Source of the DNA: Eutreptiella sp. 'Long Island Sound 2002'
Lineage: Eukaryota > Euglenozoa > Euglenophyceae > Eutreptiales > Eutreptiaceae
Length of the DNA: 64,000 nt
Assembly: GCA_964036045.1 (NCBI GenBank)
Contig: OZ038379.1
Location: forward strand, 73,055,992 to 73,119,991
Reading direction: 5' to 3'
The position numbers and the translations under genes were made by a program. Positions 1-11,700 of the stretch are shown piece by piece (within the stretch, counting starts at the first letter, position 1; every line of letters starts with the position of its first letter). The notes below the pieces were generated by a model. That model had not been told where the DNA came from. It made no database searches and worked only from the letters and a program-made list of their open reading frames with translations.

Positions 1-299
1 GACTTTTGTACCAGCGCATAAGCCCATGTTACCTGCAAACTTGCCGACTTGTTTATAGTATGGCGAGGTTTGAACTTTCCAATACATTAAGGAATTGTTA
101 GGTCATTGTAATAACTTGATGCCAAGAACTACGTTATTTTCCTTGTTCAAGCACGGTGAAGTGTGCTATAGTTTGTATTACAACCCGCGGCGTAGTTACC
201 ATGAAAAGCTGAGTGCCGCAGCACCATAGCCTTTAAATGTGGATCATGAACGATGCAGCACTGCAAACAATATTGCCAAACATTGATAGTTGGATCGAA
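1..299. other. Anonymous flanking DNA
   Basis: I see no gene, RNA or repeat that I can name here. The stretch is AT-balanced and precedes a pyrimidine-rich block. Confidence 0.5.
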
Positions 300-770
300 A
301 TCGCCTCTCCGTACCCCCCTCCCCGTAGCCTCCCCTGCACCGTCCCCCGTACCTTTCCCCCGTAGCCCTCTTCGTACCTCCTTGTACCCTCCCTCGTCAT
401 ACCTTTCTCCATACGCTCCCGTACCCTCTTTTGGGTATCCCTATCCGTACCTTCCGTATCCTCATCTCCGTACCCATCCCGTACTCTCTTGTACCCTGTC
501 CTCCGTATCTCCCCTAGTACCAACCCGTAACCTCCTCCCAGTAGCCTTCCCCGTACCCTCCTCCCGGTCCCCCCCCCGCCGTACAATCTTCCCTAGTACC
601 TGCTTTCTCACCTCACCGTAGCCTGCTGTCCGTACCTCTCCTCCGGTAGCCACCCCTCGTACACCCCCCTCCCCGTCACCTCTCCCCGCCCCCCATCCAT
701 GTCTTCCTCCGTACTCTTGTCCAACCTTTACCCAAACCCCTACCATAGCGCCGCTTCCTAACCCCTTGTC
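300..770. repeat. Pyrimidine-rich low-complexity array (CCGTACC units)
   Basis: The plus strand is almost entirely C and T, with CCGTACC or CCGTAGCC recurring every 10-20 bases across about 470 bp. The spacing is irregular, so this is a degenerate short-unit array and not a clean satellite. Open frames over it on either strand give S/P/R/G-rich products and are composition artefacts. Confidence 0.75.
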
Positions 771-3700
771 AACCCCTCGGCGCCAAGGCGTAAGCATGCA
801 AGAATGGCAACAATGCTGAGCAACTGAATTGCGTCACCCAATCAGGCATTTGTTAGTGAGTTCTCTTACAAACTTTGATTGAAGTCAGTAGTCATATCAC
901 CGGGTCTCGGATTTAGAAATGAAGTGACACGAAGTTTAGCAATGAGTAAACGTCAAGAGAATCTCAATGTGATATATTGTTGTAAGCAACGCCGAGCCCC
1001 AAAGATGGTGAACAACGGCCAAACACTACAAGCGGGGCAAAACGGAATGGCATGCATTTTCTAATCGCAACGCACATTGAGAAGCCGCCAAACTGAATGC
1101 TGCCAAAGTTACACCCTCGAGCAATCCCAACCTGTCATTGAAAACACAACCCACCGGTGCCAATGGGCCGAAACGGCTTCCCCATGTGACTTACAAGTGC
1201 TAGTGAAGAATCTTGTGCATAAAACAACTTGTGCCCATAAGTAGGAAACAACATTTTAGGATGAATATTTCGGCGCGTTCTTGCGCGCCACGAGTTGCAG
1301 CTAACTTCCGGGGGCTGCTTTCAAGCTCTGCTCGTTCAACCTGCGACAGAAATTTTGTACTTCTGCAGCAATTCGGTTCGCTCCACGACCTTCAACAAAA
1401 GCAACCACAAACGCGGCTTCGTAGCACCATAAGCAAGCCGTCGTAGGCAAGTTGCAGCACGATGGCCTTAACTGCAGCAAGGAAAAAGCAAGTGTTAGAG
1501 ACATTTGTCTGATGGCATCAACGCAACGGAAGGCAATCCGAAAGCAAGAACGAGAACCACACACACAAAGAAGGGATGCGTCAAAGAAAATAGGAGAAGC
1601 AGCTGGTGGCTTGAATCTGCCTTTACGGAATAGACTTTGCATGACGGCTCGAAAGAGCAGCGGCACCTTCTCACGCAGCCTACACAGCATTTTCTGCTCT
1701 TTGTTTCTGTACGACGTGTTAGTCAACCTACACGGAGGGTCCAACAAAGCAGCGAAGGCCGCATCCCCCCTAGAGACGTTCCACGCCTAATACGGCCCAC
1801 AATCGATACCATGGTTGCCCAACACCCATTCGTCCTCATTAATAAGAGGACGCCGCGGAGTGGCGAATGGCAACAAAGTGTCACCTGTGTGCTACAACAA
1901 ACGGCGCCGCCACGTCATCAAGACATCATGTAGTAACAACAAGGAAGGACGATGCACAAACGTTTAGAGGTTTTATCGAACGCTTTCTTGTAGGTGTATG
2001 GTTCCTAGGTTGTAGAAGTGACCGGCGCAACCACCGCCTCATACACATATGTGTCGTGGGACATCGGATTGCCCACGAAGTCATGTACGGAGTCATCTCC
2101 AGCGCACTTGCAATGTCGTACTGCAATAGAGGAGCAGTAGTGTCGTCATCGTCAGCAGTATCGGGCACAACGGCCATGTGCTTATGCGGTGGTCACTTAG
2201 AACTTGACAAAGGTCTCGGTGGTCCACGCTTCAACGGAGTGTAAAGGGCCCTTGCCGCTCTAGGGAAGTTGCTTCAACTGCCTTTGCGACACCTTCGACT
2301 ATATGTTTTGTCACGGTATGGTGGACGGTGTTTGTTCGCAAGCATTATCGTAGCAACTATACAACACCAAGAGATGGGGTTCCCGTAAGCCCAAGAGACG
2401 TCATGTGTCGACTCGGGCGTAAGCAGCTCTACGACGTTGATGACTTGATTGCAACGACGGCTTGCAACTAGAACAGCCGAGGTGTGGATTGAACGAACCA
2501 AGAAAGACTTCTTGCATCACTCGGCTGCCGCTGTGGTTCCCATGGTTGCCTTGGCCTGAGTGCGGGCCGCCACGGGCTGATCCTCGCTGCTGTCGACATT
2601 GCTGCTGGATTGAAAAGCGGTTGGTGTGGCGCGGTTTCTGCAAATTGGCTTGCCCCTTACCGGCATGTGCATACACCGACGTCCAACCGTGCAGGTGGAA
2701 AAAAATGCAAGGAGCAAATATGGAGAAATGAGGACAAGTGCGACCAACTTGTCACTCCCCAATTAAAGGACCTTTGCGCGGGTGTAGTGTTGCCTCACCA
2801 CGCTAGTGCTGGCACCAATTGCGGAACCCTTCCTCATGACCATCGAACACCGAGGTTTGCTCGTACACTTGTAAGGCAGCTTGCATATGAGCATCGCGGT
2901 AAGGCGCCTTAGGGGCCTTCCTGAAAGCGATGTGGCAGAGATGGTTGGGCCTTGCGGCGGTACAAATGCAATGCAACATAACAATATGCAAAACAATGAC
3001 GACGTTACTACGACGCCGAGGTGCGAACTTGGCATATTGCACTTACCTATGGTGGCGTGATTTTAGGCGGTTGTTGCAAAAGAAATCATTGAGAAACTCA
3101 AAACATCATCCTGTGCCATGTCGGGGTGTGGCATGCATTGTGGGGCCTAACCTTCTGAATGAAAAAGCATCACCTTGTCCAAGAACAGGGTTTTGCGCAA
3201 AAATTTGCGATCAATGCCCGAAAATCAACTTCTGCGACTAGAAAACTAGTTTGCTGCAAGACCAAGCGAAAATAGGGAGCCACGTTGTGTTTGCGCATCA
3301 CAACAGTCTTTGTAAAAAACACCATGCACTCTTGTGGTCGTGTGATAGGCCACGTAGCCCCGTTGCAAGGAAACGTGTTGTACTCGTAATGGATGTTACC
3401 TGATATGATTACCGCCTTGACCAAGCCGACATCCTTCGGCTCTTTCTACAAATGTGGCAATACGCACTTTGACGAACTAGGAAAGCCACAAAGAAGACAT
3501 GCAAATGTGTTGCATAACGCACACGTACCTTAGGCAGGCAATGTGAGTTACACACCTTAGGGGCGTTCACAAGTTGCAAGTCCGTAGTGTGCGAGGCCTC
3601 CAACTCACACCGCATGCGTAACACGCCTCGGCGAACGGGCAGAGATATAACGGGGGTAATTTCCGTTCATAAGATCCAGCGCGCTCGTACAAGCGGCGTA

Positions 3701-4029
3701 CGACCGGAAGGACCACTAGTTGTGTGGCGCAAATCCCAACTGCCTCCATGTCCCGTAGAATTGTGAGCCATGGCCGTTGAGGCCACGCTCGATTGTAGAA
3801 GTTCGCAGACTTTTCAAACTGCTGTGATATGAAATCTATGTTAGCGTTCTGAATTGATGCCATTAAGTGTGCAGTGGCGCTGTCGAAAAACACGGGCACC
3901 GGGAATCTCCTCACATTGAAATCTAGCAATTGAATGCTGCATTGCAACTGCCCGCTTTCTTCCATCAGCTTGTGTGTGGATCGCTCATCCTATCGGCCAC
4001 TTCGCTTTGATGCAGAAACAGCTCGCTTC
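771..4029. other. Anonymous DNA, no gene recognised
   Basis: About 3.3 kb with only short open frames. The longest minus-strand ones are at 1301-1747 (148 codons) and 3567-3965 (132 codons). The latter has normal-looking amino-acid composition and could be an exon or a decayed transposon piece, but I recognise no motif in either. There is no obvious tandem repetition. Confidence 0.4.
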
Positions 4030-4990
4030 TCTTGAGCCGGGTGGCACCCCCCCGCACCACCGTGAAAGAATACGATTACGGCGGTGGCTCCAGACCACCT
4101 TTTGTTTGCATCACCTTGCTTCTTAACCACCTTCTGTATGTACCGCCTTCGCCGTGGTCTATAAAAGAACAAGACTCATGTGGTGGCTACAAACCGCCTT
4201 TTGTGAGCACCACTTATTGTGTGCACCGCCTTGTGTGTATACCGCCTTTGGTGTGTACCGCCTTGCCTGTGGCCCCTTAATACACAAGACTTCAGCGGTG
4301 GCTGCACACCGCCTTTTGTGTGCCCTGCCTTTTGCGTATACCGCCCTGCCTGTGGCCGCTGAAAGAACAACACTCGTACGGTGGCTACAAGCCACCTTTT
4401 GTGCGCACCGCCTTGTGTGTGCACTGCCTTCTATGTGTACCGCCTTGCTTGTGGCTCCTTAAATAACAAGACTCCTGCGGTGCCTACAAAACGCCCTTTG
4501 TGTGCACAACCTTGTGTGTGCACTACCTTTTGTGTATACTACTTTGCTTCTGGCCCCTTAAATAATAAGACTCTTGCGGTGGCTACTGACCGCCTTTTGT
4601 TTGCACCATCTTTTGTTTGCACTGCCTTGTGTGCAAACCGCCTTCCTTGTGTACCGCCTTGCCTGCGGCCTGTAAGATAACAAGACTCCTGCGGTGGCTA
4701 CAAGCTGCCTTTGGTGTGCAGCCACTTGTGTGTGTACTACCTTCTTTGTGTACCACCTTGCCCGTGGCCCTTTAAATACCAAGACCCTTGTGGTGGCTAG
4801 AGACCGCCATTTGTGTGCACCGCCTTGTATGTGTACTGCCTTCTTCGTGTACCGCCTTGCGTGCGGTGCGTTAACTAGCAAGACTCCAATGGTGGCTGCA
4901 GACCGCCTTTTGTGTGGACCACCTTGTATGTGCACCGCCTTCAGTGTATACGGCTTTGGCTCTGGCCTGTTAAATAACAAGACTCGAGCG
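4030..4990. repeat. Tandem repeat array, about 102-bp period
   Basis: Roughly nine diverged units. Each contains the phrase AACAAGACTCxxGCGGTGGCTAC followed by several copies of a roughly 20-base subunit related to ACCGCCTTTTGTGTGCACC. The CAAGACTC landmark recurs near 4171, 4285, 4372, 4470, 4570, 4683, 4786, 4882 and 4980. Units are imperfect in length (about 87-115 bp) and sequence, so the array is old. The two levels of repetition (about 20 bp inside about 102 bp) indicate a higher-order minisatellite. Confidence 0.85.
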
Positions 4991-5004
4991 GGAGGCAGAA
5001 TCAA

Positions 5005-5245
5005 AAAACGCCCACCAGTTGGCAAGGCGGCTACAGCACCTCTGCCAGCTGAGGGGTCCCCACCACATCAACGCGGCGGGCAAAATCAGAGGAGGCCCAT
5101 AAGTGGGTAACGTGGCTACATAACCCCTGCTGCCTCGGGGGGTCCTCACAATTTCGGAGCGTGGGGTAGGATGAGAAATGGCCGGCAAGTGAGCAAGGTG
5201 GCTATACAATCCCTGCCGCCTCAAAGGTCCCCACCACTAGTAAGG
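5005..5245. repeat. Short degenerate tandem array, about 85-90-bp period
   Basis: Three diverged units share GCAAGGxGGCTAxA, then CCTGCCxCCT, then a GGTCCCCACCAC-like tail, near 5022, 5108 and 5195. The array directly follows the 102-bp array and has a different unit. Confidence 0.55.
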
Positions 5246-5371
5246 AAAAGTGTATTTCAGTGCCTAGGGGTAAGCTTCTTAAAGATGCCTAGAGGCATAC
5301 CACATTTTTATCTTAGTATTGGGCTAACCAAAATGGAGATGATGCATTTTGACCCATGAAACCAAACACTA

Positions 5372-5375
5372 ATCC
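5372..5375. repeat. Target site duplication, left copy (ATCC)
   Basis: ATCC precedes the first base of the element 1 5' LTR and recurs right after the 3' LTR at 22554-22557. A fifth base (A) is ambiguous because the LTR itself ends in A. The empty site reads CACTAATCCTCGG. Confidence 0.85.
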
Positions 5376-5760
5376 TGAAGCGGTACCCAGAACCCCATGG
5401 CCAGGTTGCGGCATACAACCGGTCTCCGGTCCACTAACCCCATGCACGGCGTGTTCCGTGCCGTGAAGCCCCGCATCGGCAACCGATGCACCGCCAGCGG
5501 AGATTTGTGTATCAGAATATCAGGAATCAACAGGGTTTTATTTTCCTATTGTTTCCGTCAATTTTTACGCTTCCGTTCCGATACTCACTGTTTTGACTGC
5601 TGGCGGTTGGTTCGCGACTTTACCGTAACCGCCAGTTTAACTGTTTATAATGGAAATTTTAACGCTATCCGTCACGAAGGCTCCAAAGTCGCCAGGAACT
5701 GCATGGATGCTTCCGCAATTTTCATAATTAATACTCGCAACCTTAATCCGAATTTTTCAG

Positions 5761-5792
5761 GATGTCGAAATCGGATTTTTGACTTCGACATC
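5761..5792. promoter_or_regulatory. Conserved 9-bp dyad in U3
   Basis: GATGTCGAA and TTCGACATC are perfect inverted arms around a 14-nt spacer. The same 32-bp arrangement occurs in the element 1 3' LTR (19995-20026) and in both element 2 LTRs (24609-24640 and 36969-37000). The corresponding site of element 3 is broken. It could be a protein-binding dyad or an RNA hairpin near the 3' end of the transcript. Confidence 0.55.
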
Positions 5793-6054
5793 CCCGCACT
5801 TGATTTGACCTCTTTCGAGTGGACCTACGTGCTCCCGTATGCACGAATCAACTTCCCTTTTATCCTGCCCTCCATTTGTCTTAAAGATATGGGCAAAACA
5901 AAGTTGATTCGTGAGGCCACTTGTGAAGGTCATATCTCGTGTTGCTTGCGAGGAATTACGATAAGGAAACGTGGGATGTATTTACAATACTCCCGACGTA
6001 ATTTAGGAAGCATTATATGCCTTGCGTTTCCACACGTGCGCGCTAGTGTAATGG

Positions 6055-6102
6055 ATCATGGTCAATTGGGTAGAGTCTGCGTTATAACTCTTTGGCCATG
6101 AT
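6055..6102. promoter_or_regulatory. Second conserved dyad in U3
   Basis: ATCATGGTCAA pairs with TTGGCCATGAT (one G.T). Equivalent stems occur at 20289-20336, at 24905-24948 and 37263-37306 (arms CATGGTCAAC and GTTGACCATG), and at 45497-45537 in element 3 (arms ATGGTCAAGAG and CTCTTGACCAT). One stem position is C-G in element 2 and G-C in element 3, a compensatory change. Confidence 0.55.
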
Positions 6103-8198
6103 ATTGCGTGCGTTAAGATAACTTTCGAGTGTAGCGCGCAAGTGTTGGTGTGGCATAGGAACTCTCCTTGAGTTCCTATGAGCGATTGACACAAAGTTAT
6201 GCCCTTGGAGGGGCATGACATATCGTGGTGGGAGCTACCTTTTTGGGCAATATGTGGTATGTGCCATGTGTTGTGTTGCGTGCCCATTTGGCGGGTCCAT
6301 TGCTCCAAGTCGAACCCGCCAAGGGACCTCATATTGTGCAAGCCCCTTCTCCATACTCCCTACGGTCAATTGCATGCCTAACCTTCGTGAAGGGAAGCTT
6401 GTGTGGTGATCCCGAAGCGATGCGTTGGGAGCAAGGTGTGTGTTTTACAATTTTCCATATTTTCATGTGCCCACTTGGGAAGTAGCGCTCGTAACCTTTC
6501 AAGGCGCCCCAAGTGGAGCACATATGTGGGATCGAAGGTCAATGGTGTCAAGTCATTGTGTTTAGAAGGATTAAGTGATTGCACGATCCAAGCCGGAGAT
6601 ATTATAATATAATTGTAGACCTTTCAAGGCACTTTTGTGTGTCATTGTGCCAATTTTGCCATTTTTGGCTCGTCATGATGTCAAGTGGCGACCGTGTATC
6701 TCAACGTTGCGCTCAATTGACATCATGACCCAAGTATGATATGAGGGTACATACTTCGGTGCCCAACATATCTTGGACCCGGCGAATAACTCCTCTTAGG
6801 CTTGACATACCGTGGCCGCCATGTTGGCGATTTGGGACTATCCCAAATCATGGGCTCACTTGGCGACCCTGCCATTCCCAATATCGGAGGAGTTGGGCGA
6901 CGCCCAAAAGATATGTTGGACCAATATGACTTGACACCAATCCTATGGCACACTCCGGTCCGAGTCGGGCATGTGCCTCATTTGCCCCAACCATGAGTGT
7001 GCGCACTTTTGGCCATTTTGAGCATTTTTCCACTTTTGCTGCCCGCCGTGCCCCATGTTCTAACCTTCGTGCACGCCGGACGCATGGACCAATGGACCAT
7101 ATATGACATGGGTGTTATGGGTAATGGTCCCCATGGTCCACACACTACGTGGGCGAAGCGGAGCCGCCTTCGTTAAGGCGCTAGGCCAAATTGAGTATGG
7201 GCAATTTTGCCATTTTTGCATTTGTGGACCAGATTGGGATCGTCACCACGCCGAGTGGCATGGAGATCTTTGAGAGCCAAGGGCATGGGAGTCTCCGTTG
7301 GGCTCCCGGTGGATCACGTATGGAATGACGGATCCCATCTCCAAGCCGGCGTGGAGATATACTATTGGGAGCACACCGAATTTTGGCTCATTTCAGGCAG
7401 CCAAAATGACCTAATTTTGGGACCCCAATTTCCCCCTTCCGTGTGGTCAATTGGCGGCCCCATTTCTCTAAGCCCATAGGGAGCCCGGACCTAAATCCAA
7501 GTTGTACACTCAGATATAAGTCCTAGGTCCTGCCTCCTACCCTGTGAGCCATTGGCCTCACCTTGGCCGAGCGAGCCGCGCGTGGGAATGTTGCCAATTT
7601 TGGTGATTTTGGCATCATGACCCCACTTGACTCATCCGTGTTGCCCTGATGCCTGGACCTCAAAGGGAACCAGGTTGGGTGAGGGCTCCAGGGAGTTGGG
7701 ACTCGAAGGGCATAGGGTCAGTTGCCTCGTCCCTACCTCTGGCTGGTCCGGACGAGGGGTCAATTTTGGGGATTTTTGAGTTAATTTCAGTTTGGGCTGA
7801 AACAGCCCATTTTCAGCTACCAACTCCTGGGTGATAATGGCGGGGCCATATCTCTGGCTCAGAGTGGAGTTGGGACCTGCCATTAAGGGAGCATGAGGAG
7901 CCACTGTCGGTTGGCCTTGGAGCGCCTTGGTTCCCAGGAACTCGCCTGTGGCTGGGCGGGACACCCCCCCTATTGGCAGGGTTTCAGGGTCCGGACTGAG
8001 CAGGGCATGGGTTGTGTTTGAGCCCCCGCCCCCATCAGCCACTGAGAGGGTCGGACCTGGGATTGGGATATGAGTTGGGACTGAGTGTCTATAGTCCTGT
8101 GATGCCCTTACCCCAGTCCAGTCTTAACCCCATGTGTACATATCCTGATGTGTTGCTGTACATACTTTCGTTTCCTCTTTGCAGAGTGGCAAGGATTC

Positions 8199-8209
8199 TG
8201 AAACGCTTT
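8199..8209 (+). promoter_or_regulatory. Putative self-primer sequence in the LTR
   Basis: TGAAACGCTTT in the 5' LTR is the exact reverse complement of the 11 nt right after the LTR (8320-8330). In Tf1/sushi-type elements the first 11 nt of the RNA fold back on the primer site and are cleaved to prime reverse transcription. By analogy the transcript should start close to 8199. A TACATACT stretch about 35-40 bp upstream could be a weak TATA-like element. The 3' LTR carries the same 11 nt. Confidence 0.6.
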
Positions 8210-8319
8210 GTCACATGACAACGCATTGATGCCCTTGTGAGCGTAGTGCTTTGCCTGCCTGCTCACTTGCGTGTGTCCACCGCAGCGTCCCGTGGCCGGC
8301 CCCCCACGGGAACGCGTCA

Positions 8320-8330
8320 AAAGCGTTTCA
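8320..8330 (+). promoter_or_regulatory. Putative primer-binding site (self-priming)
   Basis: AAAGCGTTTCA lies immediately after the LTR, where a primer-binding site belongs. It does not begin with TGG, so it does not match the CCA end of a tRNA. Instead it is perfectly complementary to 8199-8209. A match of this length at this position is unlikely by chance (about 0.0007 expected in a 2,944-bp LTR). Confidence 0.6.
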
Positions 8331-8770
8331 CCGCCGCGGGGTTACCCAGCCCTCGCGTGCCACTCGGGGCCACCAACCCCGAGCAGCGCGTCGCAGCAGC
8401 GCGGCGCAGCTCGCAGCTCGCAGCGCAGCGCAGCGTCTCGCAGCGTAGCGCAGCGGCTCGCAGCGCCACTCAGCGACAGCGCCGAGTTCGTCACGGAGCC
8501 CGCAGCGCCGTCCAGCGCATCGCCCTGACCGCGCAGCAACCGTGAAAGAGGTGCACAGACCAGGACTCCTGCATCAGCCCCATCGGCCGACCCGGAGTCC
8601 CATCGGCCGACCAGCAAGGCCGCGTCAACCACCTCCACAACCACCGGCTGACCAGCACCAGCCGCACTTCCAATCCAGTGCTGCAGCACCCTCCTCAACA
8701 ACCACAACCAGTTCGTTGAGTTGAACGAGTGCACATCAAGGACTTCGAGACCATCTACGCCCCCGCTGCC
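8331..8770 (+). other. Element 1 5' leader
   Basis: GC-rich untranslated leader between primer site and gag. At 8391-8472 it contains a cluster of GCAGC-type short repeats (GCAGCGCAGCGCAGC and relatives). An in-frame TGA at 8717 closes the gag frame upstream, so gag cannot start earlier than about 8720. Confidence 0.7.
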
Positions 8771-11700
8771 ATGGTGAATTGGCAGGAAGCGGGCAGGACG
8801 TGGCCGCGGCCCCACCCCCATGCAGCACGCTTGCTGCGTGGGTTGGTTTGGGACCAGCACTACCGCCACAGCAACCCCCAGTGCGAAGGCGGCATGCCCA
8901 GGAGCTTCGAGCTCCGCACGGACATCGCCCCCGACCGCCTGCAGGCCGTGGAGGACTGGCTGCGGGCGGAAGGGTACGAGTACCGCCACCAGCAGAGGCG
9001 CTGGAGGACGTGGACCCGGCCGGACAGGCCCGGTGAAGGCCTGCGTCCCGACGGGATTGAGGAGGACAAGGAGCCCAACGCCTACCCGTCGGGCGCCTCG
9101 ATCAACGTCTCCCTGTGGGACGTGATCGAGAAGAAGTTCCCGGAACCGGGGAGCGAGCGCAGGCTGCAGGGCAGCAGCAGCGCGTCTCCGGGGACGGAGA
9201 AGCGGTCCGCCGGGGACAGGAAGAGGGACCGGAAGTGGCGGGAGTACCAGGAGTCCCTGGCCGCCGAAGCCGCCCAAGGCGCCAAGGGCGGGACCCCAGC
9301 CCCCAGTCCCCAACGGGCCAATGGTGGTCACCACCCCGGCTCCACCACCCTTGGCGACTACATCCAAGTCGCCAAGCAGACCCAGGGCAAGCCCCGTCCG
9401 CTGCTCCTGAGGGCCCGGCAGGCCCCAGCAGGCCCCAGCAGCGACGTGGAGTCGGCCCACCGCGGGAGGATGCCGGCCGACCAGGCCAGCTCCAGCAGCA
9501 GCGTCGCTCCCGAAAGGGACGTGGCGCGCGCCTGTGAGCGCGCCTGTGGGGTGCCCTGCAACCGTCGGGTTGCCCGGCAACGGGCCCGGCAGTACAGCGC
9601 TGCCGTGGAGGGCGCCACCGGCATCGCCCAGGAGGAGGCTGCGCAGTGGGCGCATGGCATGGCCATCCACGCCCAGACCGTGGCGGCCATTGCGGCCGGA
9701 CTCACGGCCGTGGCCGCCCATGGGGCAGCGACTGCCCAGGTCAACGGTGAGTTGGCGGCGGCCGACGAGGAAGCCCGCCTGACGCAGGAGGCCATTGCCT
9801 GCAAGGAGGCCGAGGTGAAGGCGCTGGAAGAGGCGCTTGCCCAAGAGAGGGCAAAGAAGGAGGCGGAGGAAAGGGCCCACGCCGAAGCGACGGCTAAGGC
9901 CCAGGAGGATGCCGCCAAGAAGGAAGCCATCGAGGCCGCGCGACGGAAGGTCGCTGAGGAGAAGGCCAAGACGGAGGCGGAGCTGGCGGCGTTGGAGGCG
10001 CAGAAGGCGCAGCTGCTGCAGGCCCGGGAAGCCGAGGCGGCTCGTGCTCGGGAAGAAGCCGAAGCGCGAGCTGCCGCAGCCACCGCCGCCGCAATGGAGG
10101 AGGCAGAGGCCAAACTCCGCCACGAGACTCCCACGGGAGGATCGCGAGTGGAGACCCTTCGAAGGCTTTTCGAAGGGGACGCCTCCTCCAGGATGAAGCT
10201 GGATGAGGCGGACACGGGCAGCAGTGGGAGCGGTGGCACCACCGCCCGTCGACGGAGGAAGGGCAAGGGGAAGACCCCCGAGAGGCCGCGGAGGCCAGCG
10301 GGTGGGCACCCCCACGACAGTGACCCCTTCTTCACCGCCAGTGACGGGGATGAACGAGGCCGTCGACATCGCCAAGTGGTGGCTTGGACGGGCGGAGGTG
10401 GCGGAGACGTCCCCATGGAAGGTGAGGATGAGGATCCCCCTCCTCCCTACCGGAGCTCCGAGTCCTCCGTGACCGAGACGCCCAGGTGGGGCGACATGGA
10501 CGAAGATGAGGACATGGAGTTCGGCATCACGAGGAAGCGCCCATCCTCGGACCCACCGAGGCGACCCGGCGGAGACCCACCGGGACCCCCTGGCGGAGGA
10601 CCATCAGGACCCCCTGGAGGACGCCCACCGAGTGGACCCCCTGGAGGCGGACCAGCGGGCGGGGGAGGACCCCCTGGACCGGGCAGACCCGGCGGAGGCC
10701 CTCCTGGAGGACCCCCTGGGGACCCCGACGACCCACCAGGGAACGGCGACCCGGACACCACCTGGCGGTGGATTGTCTACCTCCGCAGGAGGGTCTTTGC
10801 CCTCGAGTGCGAGGTAGACACGGGCAAGGTCGAGATGGCTCGCATCTCCGGGGTCGCCGCGCGCGCGCAGAAGGACCTGGACATCGCCAGGGCCGAGACC
10901 AAGTCGCTGACCAACGTCGTCAGCGGCCTGCAGGAGAGGCTGGATGCGCTGGAAGCCCATGGGAGAGTCGGCAGCGACCACCCACCCCTGGAGTCTGGCT
11001 CGTCGGACGACGGCTGGGGACCCGGACCAGGTCCAGGCAGACCCCACGCCCCCGGCGGAGCCCCCAGGAGTCGCCCCAGCGCCAGTGCCCCCTCTCTCAC
11101 CGCCCCCTCTCACCACAGCGCGGGCCGCCGCAACGAGCGAGTGCCGCCCGGCAGTGGCAGTGAGGAATGGCGCGATGAGTGGCTCAGCGCGGACTACCAC
11201 AACCGCTGTGCCCCACCGCGGACGCCTGTACGCCCCCGACGCCCGGCACCAGCCCCGGCGCCAATCCCCAGGGCTGGAGGACGTTATGGTGGACTCAGGG
11301 ATGAGGTCCCCAGAGGAGACGTGGAGTGGGATGTCGGCGAAGGTGAGGACCTGGACCTGGACCTGGACCTGGAGGAGTTCGACATCAGCCTGCCGCGTGG
11401 TGTACGACGGGAGGCCGCTGAACGCAGCCGCCGGCGCCGTGATGAGGATGCGTACATGGATGCAGTACGGCGTGAACATTTTGGTTCAGCGTACGTGGAG
11501 GAACCGCGGCGTAGCCACAGGGACTCCATGGAGGAGATGGACTTGGCGGCCGTGGGAGTCCGTGGGCGAGGCCGATGGGAACCTCGGTCGACCTCGCGGC
11601 CGGCGTTCATGGTCTCTAAGGCCGCGGACGCCGCCGTGTGGGAAGACTTGAAGGACATCAAGCCCCCCATGTACGATGGCAACCCCCTCAACCTCGACCG

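Larger units (their letters stand above)
5376..8319 (+). repeat. Element 1 5' LTR
   Basis: It starts TGAAGCGG, ends GCGTCA, and is 2,944 bp, long for a Ty3/gypsy LTR. A frame of 234 codons (5397-6101) is open in both LTR copies but lies over conserved dyads, and I do not call it a gene. Two inverted repeats sit at 5761-5792 and 6055-6102. If self-priming operates (see 8199-8209), R would begin near 8199 and R-U5 would be about 121 nt, leaving a U3 of about 2.8 kb. Confidence 0.95.

Noticed and set aside
4030-5245. CRISPR array
   Set aside because: Units are contiguous and diverged with no unique spacers, and the context is a eukaryotic retrotransposon-rich genome.
8342-10416. Long antisense open frames (677 and 352 codons) over element 1 gag
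   Set aside because: They run opposite to a gag frame with GC-rich, A/E/R-biased codons; their L/G/P- and A/S-rich products are shadows of it.
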